Source: Planctomycetota bacterium (GTDB taxonomy: Bacteria; Planctomycetota; UBA1135; GCA-002686595). From it: DNA of 64,000 nucleotides. Positions 8,234-17,700 of this stretch are shown one piece after another. The translations under genes were made by a program, and so were the position numbers. The DNA lies in contig JADYYP010000023.1 in NCBI GenBank assembly GCA_020853575.1, positions 186,001 through 250,000 on the forward strand, written 5' to 3'. The notes under the pieces are model-generated. The model had not been told where the DNA came from. It did not search any database and worked only from the letters and a program-made list of their open reading frames with translations. Positions within the stretch are counted from its first letter, which is position 1. Each line of letters opens with the position of its first letter.

Positions 8234-9982
8234 ATGGAACTCTCTCGACTCTCTCGTAGCGCCGGACTCGCGCTGGCCTTCGCCGCGTTGTGGGCCGCCA
8301 GCCCCGGCATCGTCAGCGAGTCGGGACTGTGGCCCTTGGCGCTCTTGGGGGTCGCGCTGTGGGCGCGCGTCGCCAGCGCTCCGGGACCGTGGGCCTTCGC
8401 GCTCGAGCTGGTCTGCGCCGGAGCCGGCTGGTGCGGGCTGATGTCCTGGGCCGCGCTGGTCCACGGCTCGACCTTGGCCTTCATCGGGCCGGGCCACGGG
8501 CTGTATTTCGCGGTCCAGGGTTGGGCCTTGCGCCGTTTTGCGCGGCGCATGCCGCTGTCCTGCGCCACACCCGCGGCATGGATGCTGTTCGAGACATTGC
8601 GGACCGTGCTCGAGCCGCCCTTCGGCGTGTCGTGGATGCGTCTGGGGTCGTACACCCACGACGCGCTGTGGCTTTCGGGCAGCGCGCGCGTGTGGGGGAC
8701 CGGTGGGCTGAGCTTCGCGCTCGCGGCGCTCGCCGGAGCGCTCGCCGACATCAGCCTCGCGCGCAGCGCCGAGCGCAAGCCCGCGCGCCCGCTCGGGCCG
8801 AGCCTGGCCTTCGGGTTGGCGCCGTTCGTGGCCGCGATCGCGCTCGCGCACCTCGTGCCCGCGCCGCAGGTCGTCGACGGTCCGCGGGTGCTCCTGGTGC
8901 AGCCGTCCTTCGATCAAGCGCGCAAGCAGGCGAACGACAACCAAGAGATGATGTTCGACCAGGTCGAGCTGACGCAGCGCGGGCTGACCGAGGCGCGCCA
9001 GGCCGGCGAGCCCACGCCGGACCTGGTGGCTTGGGCCGAGACCATGTTCCGCCTGCCGATTTTCGAGCGCGGGACGGCCCAGGCCATTCGGGAGGGGGCC
9101 GAGCGCGATCCCTGGCGCGGCGCGAAGGTCGACGCCGCCTGGGTCGAAGGTTGGGAGGCGGCCGAGGTCGATTGGATCGACGGCTGGTTCTTCGGCAAGA
9201 ACCGGGCGCGCGAAGCGCTGCTCCCCGAGGGCACGGCGTTCGTCGCCGGCGCGGAGTACCTGCGCGCGCTCGACGGCCGCGTGCGCTTCCAGAACTCGGT
9301 GCTCCTGTGGCCGGGGAGCGTGGCTTTGCGGCGCGGACCGGCCAGCAAGCTGCACCTGGTGCCGGGCGCGGAGACGATGCTCGGGCTGGAGCACATCGAG
9401 AGCGTGCGCAGCGTGATCCACGGGATCGCCAAGTACGTTCCAGACTTCCTCGGGCGCCAAGCCGGCGAGGACTTGCTCAGCTTCACCGCGCGCGACGGCC
9501 GCAGCTTCCGTTTCGGCGTGGCGGTGTGTTTCGACAACGCCTTCGACGACGTCTTCGTCGGGCCGGCGCGCACGGCCGACGTCGATTTCCACATGGTCTT
9601 CAGCAACGAGGCCTGGTTCCTGCGCTCGCACCAGGTCGAGCAGATGCTGGCCTTCTCGCGGCTGGCGGCGCTTTCCACGGGTCGCAGCGTGGTGCGCTGC
9701 ACGCAGTCGGGGGCCTCGATGGTGATCGGTCCCGACGGACGCGACGTGGCCCGGCTGCGCGACGCCGCGGGCGAGGACGAGATGGTCGCCGGGACGCTGC
9801 GGGCGACGGTGCCGGTGCCGGTGGGAGGCGTCTGGACGCCCTTCGAGACCGATGAAAGTCGGCCGCCGCGCGCTACGACTTTCTTCGTGCGGACCTCGCT
9901 GGCCTGGACGGCGCTGTGGACCGCTCTGCCAGCGCTGCTCTTGGTGCTCGGTGTGCGCGGAGCGCGGGCAGCGCGCGCCTAG
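8234..9982 (+). CDS. lnt: Apolipoprotein N-acyltransferase (Lnt-like)
   Basis: This 582-residue membrane enzyme would add the third acyl chain to the N-terminal Cys of lipoproteins at the periplasmic face of the inner membrane. The N-terminal 220 residues form several hydrophobic helices. The C-terminal nitrilase domain has VQPSFDQ, the catalytic Glu in VAWAETMF, the Lys in ASKLHLVPGAE and the Cys in VAVCFDNAF, then VFSNEAWF and the helix ARLAALSTGRSVVRCTQSG. In E. coli Lnt the Cys segment reads CYE, and here it reads CFD, a conservative departure. About 60 residues are inserted between the Glu and Lys motifs (around residues 285-345). A final membrane helix closes the protein. The window carries many predicted lipoproteins that would be substrates. 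Confidence 0.85.
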   Translation: MELSRLSRSAGLALAFAALWAASPGIVSESGLWPLALLGVALWARVASAPGPWAFALELVCAGAGWCGLMSWAALVHGSTLAFIGPGHGLYFAVQGWALRRFARRMPLSCATPAAWMLFETLRTVLEPPFGVSWMRLGSYTHDALWLSGSARVWGTGGLSFALAALAGALADISLARSAERKPARPLGPSLAFGLAPFVAAIALAHLVPAPQVVDGPRVLLVQPSFDQARKQANDNQEMMFDQVELTQRGLTEARQAGEPTPDLVAWAETMFRLPIFERGTAQAIREGAERDPWRGAKVDAAWVEGWEAAEVDWIDGWFFGKNRAREALLPEGTAFVAGAEYLRALDGRVRFQNSVLLWPGSVALRRGPASKLHLVPGAETMLGLEHIESVRSVIHGIAKYVPDFLGRQAGEDLLSFTARDGRSFRFGVAVCFDNAFDDVFVGPARTADVDFHMVFSNEAWFLRSHQVEQMLAFSRLAALSTGRSVVRCTQSGASMVIGPDGRDVARLRDAAGEDEMVAGTLRATVPVPVGGVWTPFETDESRPPRATTFFVRTSLAWTALWTALPALLLVLGVRGARAARA

Positions 9983-10092
9983 CGCAGACGCCTCGCACCG
10001 CTGCCGGTTACCGGCGGGCCTTCGTGGATAGGGAGGGGCTCGCGACGCGGCTCATCGACCCGTCGCGACGCGCGGGACAACCCCGAGCGTTC

Positions 10093-10122
10093 TTGACCCT
10101 TCGAAGCCGTCGCTTCTATACT
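10093..10122 (+). promoter_or_regulatory. Sigma-70-type promoter (TTGACC, 18 bp, TATACT)
   Basis: A near-consensus -35 TTGACC (10093-10098) and -10 TATACT (10117-10122) are separated by 18 bases, in an intergenic region otherwise above 65 percent GC. It is the best housekeeping promoter in the window. It would drive the coiled-coil membrane protein at 10255 with a leader of roughly 125 bases. Confidence 0.8.
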
Positions 10123-10254
10123 CCCGCCCCACTTGTCCCACCCCCTCTCGGTCCGCCTCCGCTGCGAGTCTCCTTGCAGCCCGGGCACGAGCGGCCCACC
10201 CCGCCGCGACGAGCCCCGGACCGGAACGGAATCCCCCGCCTCTTCCGGAGACGT

Positions 10255-11112
10255 ATGAGCACCATCGGAAAGATCTTCCTCGTCCTGAACCTCGTTTTGG
10301 CCGGAGCCTTCGTGGGCTACGCGTCGCTCTCCGTCGGCCGCGCGGCCGAGCTGAAGAAGCAGAACGCAGACGCCATCGCGCGCTTGCAGGCGGAGAAGGA
10401 CAAGCTCGACAAGGACCTCGCCGAAGCGCTGGCCTCGGCCAACACCGAGCGCACCACCAAGGACGAAGTCACCAGCCAGCGCAACAACCTGCAGGCGGAG
10501 AAGACGCGCCTGGAGCAGGACCTCGACCGCGCCCGCGAAGAGAACGCGCGCAACGGCGGCACGCTCAAGACGCTGACCGAGTCGGTCGCGGAGTTCTCGG
10601 GCAAGCTCGAGAAGATCGCCCAGGAAAAGGACCAGGCCCTGGCCGCCAAGGAAAGCGCCGCACTCAAGGCCCAAGAAGCCGATCAGCGCGCGCAAGCCGC
10701 GGAGCTCGCCCAGCGCGAAGCCGAAGAGTCCAAGACGCGCGCCGACCGCGACATCGCCGACCTGAGCAAGGCCCTGGCGTCGTCGAAGAAGGACGTCAGC
10801 GCGCTGCAGGTCAAGTACGACTCGCTCAAGCGCTTCACCGGCGTGGCCGAGAGCGACATCACCAGCCAGAACCCGATCGACGCGGTCGTGGCCCACGCCG
10901 ACTACAGCAGCGGCGTCGGCTTGATCCAGCTCAACCGCGGCAAGGACGACGGCGTGGCCCAGGGCTACGTGTTCGACGTCTGGCAGGGCTCGACCTACAA
11001 GGGCCAAGTCAAGATCGACATGGTGTACAAGAACTCCTGCGCCGGCACGGTCCAGCACGCCAAGGCTGGCGTCCAGATCACCGCGGGCGACAGCGCCTCG
11101 ACGCACCTGTAA
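10255..11112 (+). CDS. Membrane-anchored coiled-coil protein of unknown function
   Basis: This 285-residue protein has one N-terminal membrane helix (IFLVLNLVLAGAFVGYASL, residues 7-25). A long, highly charged heptad-type coiled coil follows (about residues 30-200, rich in Lys, Glu, Ala and Gln). A small globular C-terminal domain of about 85 residues begins near SQNPIDAVVAHAD and contains IQLNRGKDDGVAQGYVFDVW. That last part resembles the beta-barrel segment of MreC-like proteins (NrGsxDGV...VfdG), and the gene stands just upstream of mreB, so a periplasmic envelope role is a reasonable inference. The start is ATG at 10255, chosen over an upstream frame that overlaps lnt because the membrane helix begins here. 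It has a strong promoter and is followed by a small gene and a terminator. Confidence 0.8.
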   Translation: MSTIGKIFLVLNLVLAGAFVGYASLSVGRAAELKKQNADAIARLQAEKDKLDKDLAEALASANTERTTKDEVTSQRNNLQAEKTRLEQDLDRAREENARNGGTLKTLTESVAEFSGKLEKIAQEKDQALAAKESAALKAQEADQRAQAAELAQREAEESKTRADRDIADLSKALASSKKDVSALQVKYDSLKRFTGVAESDITSQNPIDAVVAHADYSSGVGLIQLNRGKDDGVAQGYVFDVWQGSTYKGQVKIDMVYKNSCAGTVQHAKAGVQITAGDSASTHL

Positions 11113-11153
11113 CGCGTTCGCTCCCCAAGGCGCCCAACCCAAGGATCCTCACC

Positions 11154-11366
11154 ATGGCCAAGAGCTCCGCTCGTCCCGCCAAGTCCGACAAGAAGTCGTC
11201 GGCCCGCTCCTCCAAGACCACCGAAGTCGAAGTGGTCGAGGAGAGCTCGGGTCTGGGCTTCGACGGTGGCGTCGCCATCGTCTGCGCGCTGTTGCTCATC
11301 ACCGCCCTCGTCATGCTCGACATGGAGATGGGTGCGATGGGCAAGGGCATGTTCTTCAAGGGCTGA
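11154..11366 (+). CDS. Small single-pass membrane protein, unknown
   Basis: This 70-residue protein has a Lys/Ser-rich basic N-terminus (KSSARPAKSDKKSSARSS), an acidic patch (TEVEVVEESSG) and one membrane helix (VAIVCALLLITALVMLDMEM, about residues 39-58) near the C-terminus. It starts 41 bases after the coiled-coil gene stop and ends before a strong terminator, so the two are very likely co-transcribed. Its codon usage matches its neighbours. I recognise no family. A partner or small accessory of the upstream coiled-coil membrane protein is the simplest inference. Confidence 0.75.
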   Translation: MAKSSARPAKSDKKSSARSSKTTEVEVVEESSGLGFDGGVAIVCALLLITALVMLDMEMGAMGKGMFFKG

Positions 11367-11421
11367 GAGCATTCGCGAGGCGCGCGGCACACCGGCGCGC
11401 GCTCGCCCCCTCGGACAAGTG

Positions 11422-11454
11422 CGGCCGTGACGGTTCGACCGTCGCGGCCGTTTT
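11422..11454 (+). terminator. Rho-independent terminator after the coiled-coil/small membrane protein operon
   Basis: A 13-bp stem (CGGCCGTGACGGT paired with ACCGTCGCGGCCG, one wobble pair) with a TCG loop is followed at once by TTTT. It lies 56 bases after the stop at 11366 and separates that operon from mreB. Confidence 0.9.
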
Positions 11455-11511
11455 CGTCTCAGGCGCGCCGCGAGCGCATAAAAGCACTGTCCTGTCGCCG
11501 CTTTGGAGGCG

Positions 11512-11517
11512 TACAAT
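11512..11517 (+). promoter_or_regulatory. Probable -10 hexamer (TACAAT) of the mre operon
   Basis: TACAAT sits between the preceding terminator and mreB, about 137 bases before the mreB ATG. No convincing -35 lies at the expected distance. The transcript leader would be about 130 bases; I see no recognisable riboswitch in it. Confidence 0.5.
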
Positions 11518-11654
11518 CCGCCGCGCTTTTGCGGTGGTTCGTGGGCGGCGTGGAGAAGGAGAGTCGCCCGCGGACAACATCCGCGTCGAGTCCTCAAAAT
11601 CCCTAGTCGCGCGCCGACGCGCCGCGCGTCTACCTGCGCTGAATCGATTCCGGA

Positions 11655-12719
11655 ATGGGGAGTGTTTTCAAGCCTGTCGAGTGGGCACTGGGTCGCTTCT
11701 CGGTCGACATGGGCATCGACCTGGGCACGGCCAACACGCTCGTTTGCGTGCGCGGCCGCGGCATCATCTTGAACGAGCCGAGCGTGGTGGCCGTCAAGAA
11801 GGGCACCAACGAGGTGCTGCTCGACGGCATGGCGGTCGGCAACACGGCCAAGGCCATGCTCGGCAAGACGCCGGGGAACATCGAGGCCATTCGACCGCTG
11901 CGCGACGGCGTGATCGCCGACTTCGAAGTCACCGAGCGCATGCTGCGCTACTTCATCACCAAGGTGCACGAGGGGAAGACCTGGGTCAAACCGCAGGTCG
12001 TGATCTCGGTGCCCTATGGCATCACCGCGGTCGAGCGCCGCGCCGTGATCCACTCCGCCGAGCGCGCCGGCGCGCGCCGCGTGTACCTGATCAACGAGAC
12101 CATGGCCGCCGGCATCGGCTGCGAGCTGCCGGTCACCGATCCGCGCGGCTCGCTGATCGTCGACATCGGCGGCGGCACGACCGAGATCGCGGTGCTCGCG
12201 CTCGCCGGCGAAGTCGCGGCCACCAGCCTGCGCATCGCCGGCGACGAGATGGACGAGGCCATCGTCAACCACCTGCGCCGCCAGCACAACCTGGCGATCG
12301 GCGAGCAGACCGCCGAGAAGATCAAGCTGACCATCGGCTCGGCCTTCCCGATGCAGCAAGAGCTGTCGATGGAAGTGAAGGGCCGCGACACGATCAGCGG
12401 TCTGCCGCGCAAGACCACCGTGACCTCGATCGAGATCCGCGACGCGCTGTCCGAGCCGATCCGCCAGATCTGCGAGGCCACGCGCGCGGTGCTGGAGGAA
12501 GCGCCGCCCGAGCTCTCGGCCGACATCGTCGACACCGGCGTGACCATGGTCGGAGGCGGCGCGCTGCTGCTCGGCATCGCCGACGCCATGGGCGAGTACC
12601 TCGGCATCCCGGCGCGCATCGGTCCCGATCCGCTGACGGCGGTCGCTCGCGGAACCGGAGTGTTCCTCGAGAAGCTCGACGTGTTCGCGCGCGTGCTGTC
12701 GACCGACGACGACGAGTAG
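11655..12719 (+). CDS. mreB: Rod-shape actin homologue MreB
   Basis: At 354 residues this is typical MreB length. It is the ATP-binding actin-like filament protein that guides lateral wall synthesis at the inner face of the cytoplasmic membrane. Visible motifs are phosphate-1 (MGIDLGTANTLVCV, residues 19-32), the connect/phosphate-2 segment (LIVDIGGGTTEIAVLAL) and the adenosine motif (VTMVGGGALLLGI). The N-terminal MGSVFKPVEWALGRF stretch is a plausible amphipathic membrane-binding helix. It is the first gene of the mreB-mreC-mreD-mrdA-rodA cluster. Most well-studied planctomycetes of the Pirellula type lack this full set, so its completeness is informative about lineage and cell shape. Confidence 0.98.
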   Translation: MGSVFKPVEWALGRFSVDMGIDLGTANTLVCVRGRGIILNEPSVVAVKKGTNEVLLDGMAVGNTAKAMLGKTPGNIEAIRPLRDGVIADFEVTERMLRYFITKVHEGKTWVKPQVVISVPYGITAVERRAVIHSAERAGARRVYLINETMAAGIGCELPVTDPRGSLIVDIGGGTTEIAVLALAGEVAATSLRIAGDEMDEAIVNHLRRQHNLAIGEQTAEKIKLTIGSAFPMQQELSMEVKGRDTISGLPRKTTVTSIEIRDALSEPIRQICEATRAVLEEAPPELSADIVDTGVTMVGGGALLLGIADAMGEYLGIPARIGPDPLTAVARGTGVFLEKLDVFARVLSTDDDE

Positions 12720-12752
12720 CGCGCGACTCTGGCTCCGCGCGGCGCGTCGACT

Positions 12753-12758
12753 TACGCT
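12753..12758 (+). promoter_or_regulatory. Possible internal -10 hexamer (TACGCT) giving leaderless mreC
   Basis: TACGCT ends 6 bases before the GTG start of mreC, the distance expected if transcription began on the start codon itself. It lies in the 45-base gap after mreB. It may be fortuitous, since mreC could simply be read through from mreB. Confidence 0.3.
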
Positions 12759-12764
12759 CCGCGC

Positions 12765-14132
12765 GTGGGCCTCACCTCTAGAGAATCGCTTTTCGTCGCG
12801 GCGCTCACGGTGAGCGTGTGGTTCTCGCTGCGGCCCGATCCGCGCGTCGAGAGCGGGCTCGATCTGGCACTGGTGCCCACGCGCATCCTGAGCGAGCTCT
12901 GCGCGCCCGTGCGCTGGCTGCGCATGCGCGAGGTGCGTGCGGCGCGCGAGCAGCTGCTGCAGCGCGAGGAGCTCGAGTACGCCGAGCGCCGTGGGCTGTT
13001 CGAGGCCGAGCGCGCGGCGGCCCTGCCCTCCGATCCCGCGCTGCGCTCGGGGCGACGCTTCGTGCACGCGGAAGTCGTCGGGAGGCGCGACAAGCACTTC
13101 GACGAGATCGAGGTGCGTCTGGACGGCGACGACTGCGCCGGACTCGCGCGCGGCATGCCGGTGACGGTGGGCGACGTGTTCGTCGGCCGCGTGGTCGAGC
13201 TCGACGTGCCGAGCACCGGACGCGCGTTGGTGCAACTGGTCACCTCGGGGGCATTCGCCGTCGGCGCGCGCGTCGCGGGCACGGATGTGCGCTGTGTCGT
13301 CGGTGGACTGCTCGAGGCGCGCGGCGCGCGGCGCGAGGCCCTGTTGCTCGCGCTGCAGCACCCCAGCTCGCGCGACGTTCCGCAGGCTGCGCTGCAGGTC
13401 GACGAGGAGCTCGCGTTGCTCACGCCGTTCGCCGCGCAAGCGAGCGGCTTCGCGCTGGGGCGCGCGACGCAGCTCGACGAATCGCTGTGGGGCGTTGCAC
13501 CTGCCGTCGACTACCGCGCGGGACTGTCGCAGCTCGTGATCGCGGCGCCGGACTCACTCGCGCGCGCGGTGCCCGACAGCGGCGCGGACGACTTGCTCGA
13601 CGGCGGCTGGACGCGGGCGCGCACGATCTCAGCCGGAGAACCGTCCTACCGACGCGAAGGCCGGGAGATCTCGGCCGGACGGCTGGCCGGCGTCGAAGCC
13701 GGAGCGGCGTTGGTGGTCGGCGCGCGACTGGTCGGACGCGTCGCGCACGCCGGCTGGTCGAGCAGCGACGTGCGGCATCTGGCGGATCCTGGATTCAGCG
13801 TGCAGGCGCTGGCGCGCATCGAGGGTCGCGCGATTCCCGTCGTGCTCGGCCGGATCGTCTCGCTGGGGCACGCAGCGAGTGACGTGGGCGACGCGATCGA
13901 GTTCCAATGGGACGCCGTCGTGCCGCTGGAAGCGCAGGCCGGGGAGCGCGAGCTCGCGGCCACGCTCTTCACGGGTTCCGGCGAAGCGCTCGTGCCGCGC
14001 GGCTTGTTGCTCGGAACCGCGCGCTTGCCGGTCGGACCCGGACCGCACTTGGTGCGCTTGCGTCAGGGCTTCGACGCGCGCGCGCTCGAGCGCGTCTGGG
14101 CGCGCACGCCGCGCGAGGAGCGCAAGCCGTGA
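12765..14132 (+). CDS. mreC: Rod-shape protein MreC (divergent)
   Basis: The 455 residues start at a GTG. MreC is a periplasmic, membrane-anchored scaffold connecting MreB/RodZ to RodA-PBP2. Here one N-terminal membrane helix (ESLFVAALTVSVWFSL) is followed by a short coiled coil (REVRAAREQLLQREELEYAE, about residues 60-85). Two beta-barrel-type domains come next, recognisable from AEVVGRRDKHFDEIEVRLDG and GLARGMPVTVGDVFVGRVVEL, the counterpart of the usual NkGsxdGv...Vis..GLVGrV pattern. Sequence similarity to model MreC proteins is weak and the protein is about 100 residues longer, so the assignment rests on topology plus position between mreB and mreD. Its stop overlaps the mreD start (GTGA). 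Confidence 0.85.
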   Translation: MGLTSRESLFVAALTVSVWFSLRPDPRVESGLDLALVPTRILSELCAPVRWLRMREVRAAREQLLQREELEYAERRGLFEAERAAALPSDPALRSGRRFVHAEVVGRRDKHFDEIEVRLDGDDCAGLARGMPVTVGDVFVGRVVELDVPSTGRALVQLVTSGAFAVGARVAGTDVRCVVGGLLEARGARREALLLALQHPSSRDVPQAALQVDEELALLTPFAAQASGFALGRATQLDESLWGVAPAVDYRAGLSQLVIAAPDSLARAVPDSGADDLLDGGWTRARTISAGEPSYRREGREISAGRLAGVEAGAALVVGARLVGRVAHAGWSSSDVRHLADPGFSVQALARIEGRAIPVVLGRIVSLGHAASDVGDAIEFQWDAVVPLEAQAGERELAATLFTGSGEALVPRGLLLGTARLPVGPGPHLVRLRQGFDARALERVWARTPREERKP

Positions 14133-14704
14133 CGCGCGTCGCGTGGTACGTGTGGGTGTTCGTCGCTGTGTGGCTCGCGTGGCTGCACGCACTGCAAGGT
14201 GCCCTGGTCGAGCGCCTGGCGCTGTCGTCATGGGTCCCGGACCTGGCGCTCGTGCTGCTGCTAGCGCTGGCGGCGAAGGTCGAGCGCGCGCATCTGGCGT
14301 ACTTGGCCGCGGCGTACGCTGCGGCACGTTGCGCGACGTCGATCGACGCGCCGGTGGCGATCGTGGCCGCTGCGCTGGCGCTGACCACGCTGGCGCGCAT
14401 CTGGCGCGGAGTCGTCGAGCTCGGCAATCCGATTCCGCGCGCGCTGCTCGCGGCGTCGTGCGCCTGCGCGTTGCACGTGTGGTTCGCGCTGGTGCACCAC
14501 GTACGTTTCGTCGCGGCCGCGACTGCGCAGGCGGAGACAGCGGGGCGCGGCTTCGATCCACTCGGAGAGCTCGCGCACGCCGCGCCCGGTGCCGCGGCCA
14601 GCGCGCTGGTCGCGTTGGTCCTCGGCCCGTGGCTCGCGCGTCTCCCGGGGCTGGGTGCGTTGGGGAGGAGGCGACCGTGGCAGGTCACCGCTTCCTCCCG
14701 CTGA
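14129..14704 (+). CDS. mreD: Rod-shape membrane protein MreD
   Basis: The 191 residues start at a GTG at 14129 that overlaps the mreC TGA. The protein is almost entirely hydrophobic, with about five to six membrane helices (for example VAWYVWVFVAVWLAWLHAL at the N-terminus). The expected length and its place between mreC and mrdA fit MreD, the small inner-membrane component of the elongasome. MreD sequences are poorly conserved, so context carries much of the weight. The 3' end overlaps the start of the PBP2 gene by 28 bases. Confidence 0.82.
   Translation: MTRVAWYVWVFVAVWLAWLHALQGALVERLALSSWVPDLALVLLLALAAKVERAHLAYLAAAYAAARCATSIDAPVAIVAAALALTTLARIWRGVVELGNPIPRALLAASCACALHVWFALVHHVRFVAAATAQAETAGRGFDPLGELAHAAPGAAASALVALVLGPWLARLPGLGALGRRRPWQVTASSR
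14666..14671 (+). promoter_or_regulatory. Ribosome binding site of mrdA (AGGAGG)
   Basis: A perfect AGGAGG sits 5 bases before the GTG at 14677, inside the end of mreD. It decides the mrdA start, because the open frame extends about 800 bases further upstream without being coding there. Confidence 0.8.
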
Positions 14705-17700
14705 TCGTCGCCGTCGTGCTCGGGACCGTGGTCCTGATCGCGCGGCTGTACCAGGTGCAGATCGTCGAGGGCCAGATCTGGGCCCAAGAGGCCGCCAATC
14801 TCGTGCGCTCCGGCGCGGTGCGACCCTATCGGCGCGGCGCGATCCTGGATGCGCGTGGCCGGGCGCTGGCGCACGACGAGACCGTCTATCGCGTGCAGTT
14901 CAACTACCGCGAGTTCCGTCGCGGGCACCCCCTCGGCCTGGTGGCGCACGCGCGCTCCGCGCTGCTCGGATCCCCGGTGGGATTGGCCGAAACGCTCGAG
15001 AACTTGCCGCAGTGGACGGCCGAGCTGATCGAGCTCTCGGCCGGCGAGCTCGACGCCTTCGGGCGCGGGGAGGCGTTGCAGTTGGGCCGCACGATCTTGC
15101 CCGCGAGCACCTCGCCGGGGCGCGACGATCGCTCCGCGCGGCGCAACGACGTGCGTTTCTACGTGGCGCAGTTGTTCGAGCTCGAGCCCGGCGAAGCGCG
15201 CGACTTCTCCAAGTCGTTCAAGGCCGAGCCGGACGCACCTCTGTGCGAGCTCGCCGCCCGCGCGCGGCGCATGGCGGACGCGGACGAGCTGCGCCAGCGC
15301 TTGTCCGCGCGCCTGGTCGAGTGCAGCACCGACCTCGAGCAGCTCGCGCTGCGCATCCGCCTCGAACGCGCGCCGGAAATCGCCACGGACTCGCCGGGCG
15401 CCGCGCTCGACGCGCTCGTGGCGAGCATCGAGGAGCGCCGCACGGCGGTCGAGGACGACTGCGCCAGCGCCTTGTTCGCGGAGGCGTTCGGGTTCTCCGC
15501 GGGTCGCATCGAGCCCATGACTCTGCACGATGCCGTGGATCTGTCATGGATCGCGAGCATCCTGGCCTGGGACGACGCGCGGCTCGCGGCCTGGCTCGAG
15601 CGCGCGCGCGGCAAGCTGCGCGAGAGCCTGTTCGGCGGCCAGATCGAGCGCCTCGCGACCGAGCTCGAGGTCGAGTCCGACGACGCGCTCTTGCCGCGGC
15701 ACGTCCTGCAGCGTTGGGCCGAGTTGTTCGCCGCTCGAAGGGCCCGAGTCGCGCTCGAAGGGCTCACGGCGGCGCGCGAGCTGGTGGTGCTGGCGGACCT
15801 CGACGCGCTGTTCACGGCGCGCGCCGACGAACCGCGCGAGTACGACGCGCTGCTCTCGTTCCAAGACCCGCGTTGGGCCGACGAACGCGCGGCGTTGGGT
15901 TGGCGCGAATTGGCGGCCATCGAGCTCGGAGAGAGCGCCTCCGAGTCCGAGGTCGAGGCCGCCGCCGAGCAGTGGCGCGCGGCATTCTCCGACGGTTTCG
16001 ATGGCAAGTTCCTGCGCGAGCGAACGCGCGGCGTCGTCGCCCGCTGGGAGCAGGAGCTGCAGCGCGCACTGCGAGCGGAGCTCGATGCTCGCCGGCCGGC
16101 TGCGGTCCGCGGCGCGCGTGCCCAGCTCGAGCTCGTCGAAAACCGCCTCGACCGCGCCTCGGAGCGCGCGCGCTACATCCTCAAGGACCGGGGCAGCCGC
16201 CCGGAGACGGTGGCGCGCGATCCGGAGTACGCGACGGTGCACTTGCTGACGCGCCACAAGCGGCGCTTCGCTGGGTTCCGCGTGGAGGACACCAGCGAGC
16301 GCGTCGTCGCGCGGGACGAGCGCGGAGTGCAGCTGGCCGGCGAGTTGGTGGGGCGCGTCGGCGGCATGGACTTGCGCGAGACCTTGCTCGAGAGCGGTTT
16401 GCGCGCCGAATTCGAGGCGCTGCGCCGCCAGAGCTCGCGCACCGCGGACGAGGAGGCCGAGTTGCGCTGGATGGCGCGCCGGCTGGTGCGCGACGACGAG
16501 CTTCACGGCCGCAGCGGAATCGAGGCCTACTTCGACGTCGAGCTCTCGGGGCGCAACGGGTACCGCGAGGTGCGCGGGCTGCAGGAGCTGATCGACGGCG
16601 TGTACCAAGTCGACGTGCCTCCGGAGGATGGCGCGGACTTGACTTTGACGCTCGACCTCGACGTGCAGCGCGCCGCGACCGACGCGCTGGCCTCGCCCGA
16701 GCCCGACCCCGACGACGCCAAGAACGACTACGCCTGGCTGGCGCGACCGACGGGCGCGATCGTGATGATGAGTGTCGACGGCGACGTGCTCGCCGCCGCG
16801 TCGTTCCCGGACTTCCCGCGCGGCGACGAGCTCCCGCGCGCGCCGCGCGACGAGCCCTTCGAGCGCACGCTGCGCAAGCCCACCTTCCAACCACCGGGCT
16901 CGTGCTTCAAGCCCTTCGTCGCCGCCTGGGCGCTCGACCACATCGGCTTCGACCCGGCCGAGCGCGAGGCGTGCGCGATGCTGCCCGACCAGCGCGGCGC
17001 GGGTTACTTCGACGTGCGCTGCAACGTGCACTACGGGCATGGCTTGGTCGACCTGCGCGAGGCGCTCAAGGTCTCGTGCAACGCCTATTTCGCGCGCTTG
17101 GGCGAGCGCTTCGCCGTCGAGGACTGGCGCGAGCTGGCGCACGAGTTCGGGTTCGGCGAGCCCAGTGGTGTGCGCGCCTTCGGGGCGCGTCCGGGGTTGC
17201 TCGAGGATCGCTTCGCGGGCTTGTTCCAACGCGCTCCCGAAGGTCGCTCGGCCCGCTTGGCCGGCAACGGGCTCGCGGTGGTCGAGGCCACGCCGATGCA
17301 ACTCGCGCGCGCGACCGCCGGACTGTGCACGGGCGTGCTTCCTCAGGTGCGGCTGGTGCACAAGGTCGGCGCGGTGGAGACGCCGCGCCGCTCGCGGCCA
17401 CTGTCGCTCTCGAGCGCCAGCCTGAACTTCGTGCGCGAGGCGCTGCTCGCCGTCGCGCAGGAGAGCGGTGGCTCGGCACACGCAGCGCTGGACGAGCGGC
17501 AACTCGGCTTCCGCATCGGCGCCAAGACCGGCAGCGGCGACATCGGCTCGACCAAGACCGTGGGCAGCGACGGCCGCGAGCGCGTGCGCAAGCACACCTG
17601 GCTGATCGGCTTTTTCCCCTACGATGCGCCGCGCTATGTCGTGGTGGTGTTCTGCAACGACACGCTCGCGACGGCGAGTCACAGCGCGATCTGGTTGGCG

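Noticed and set aside
10003..10015. Short hairpin GCCGG-TTA-CCGGC after lnt
   Set aside because: Only 5 bp and no T-run; too weak to call a terminator.
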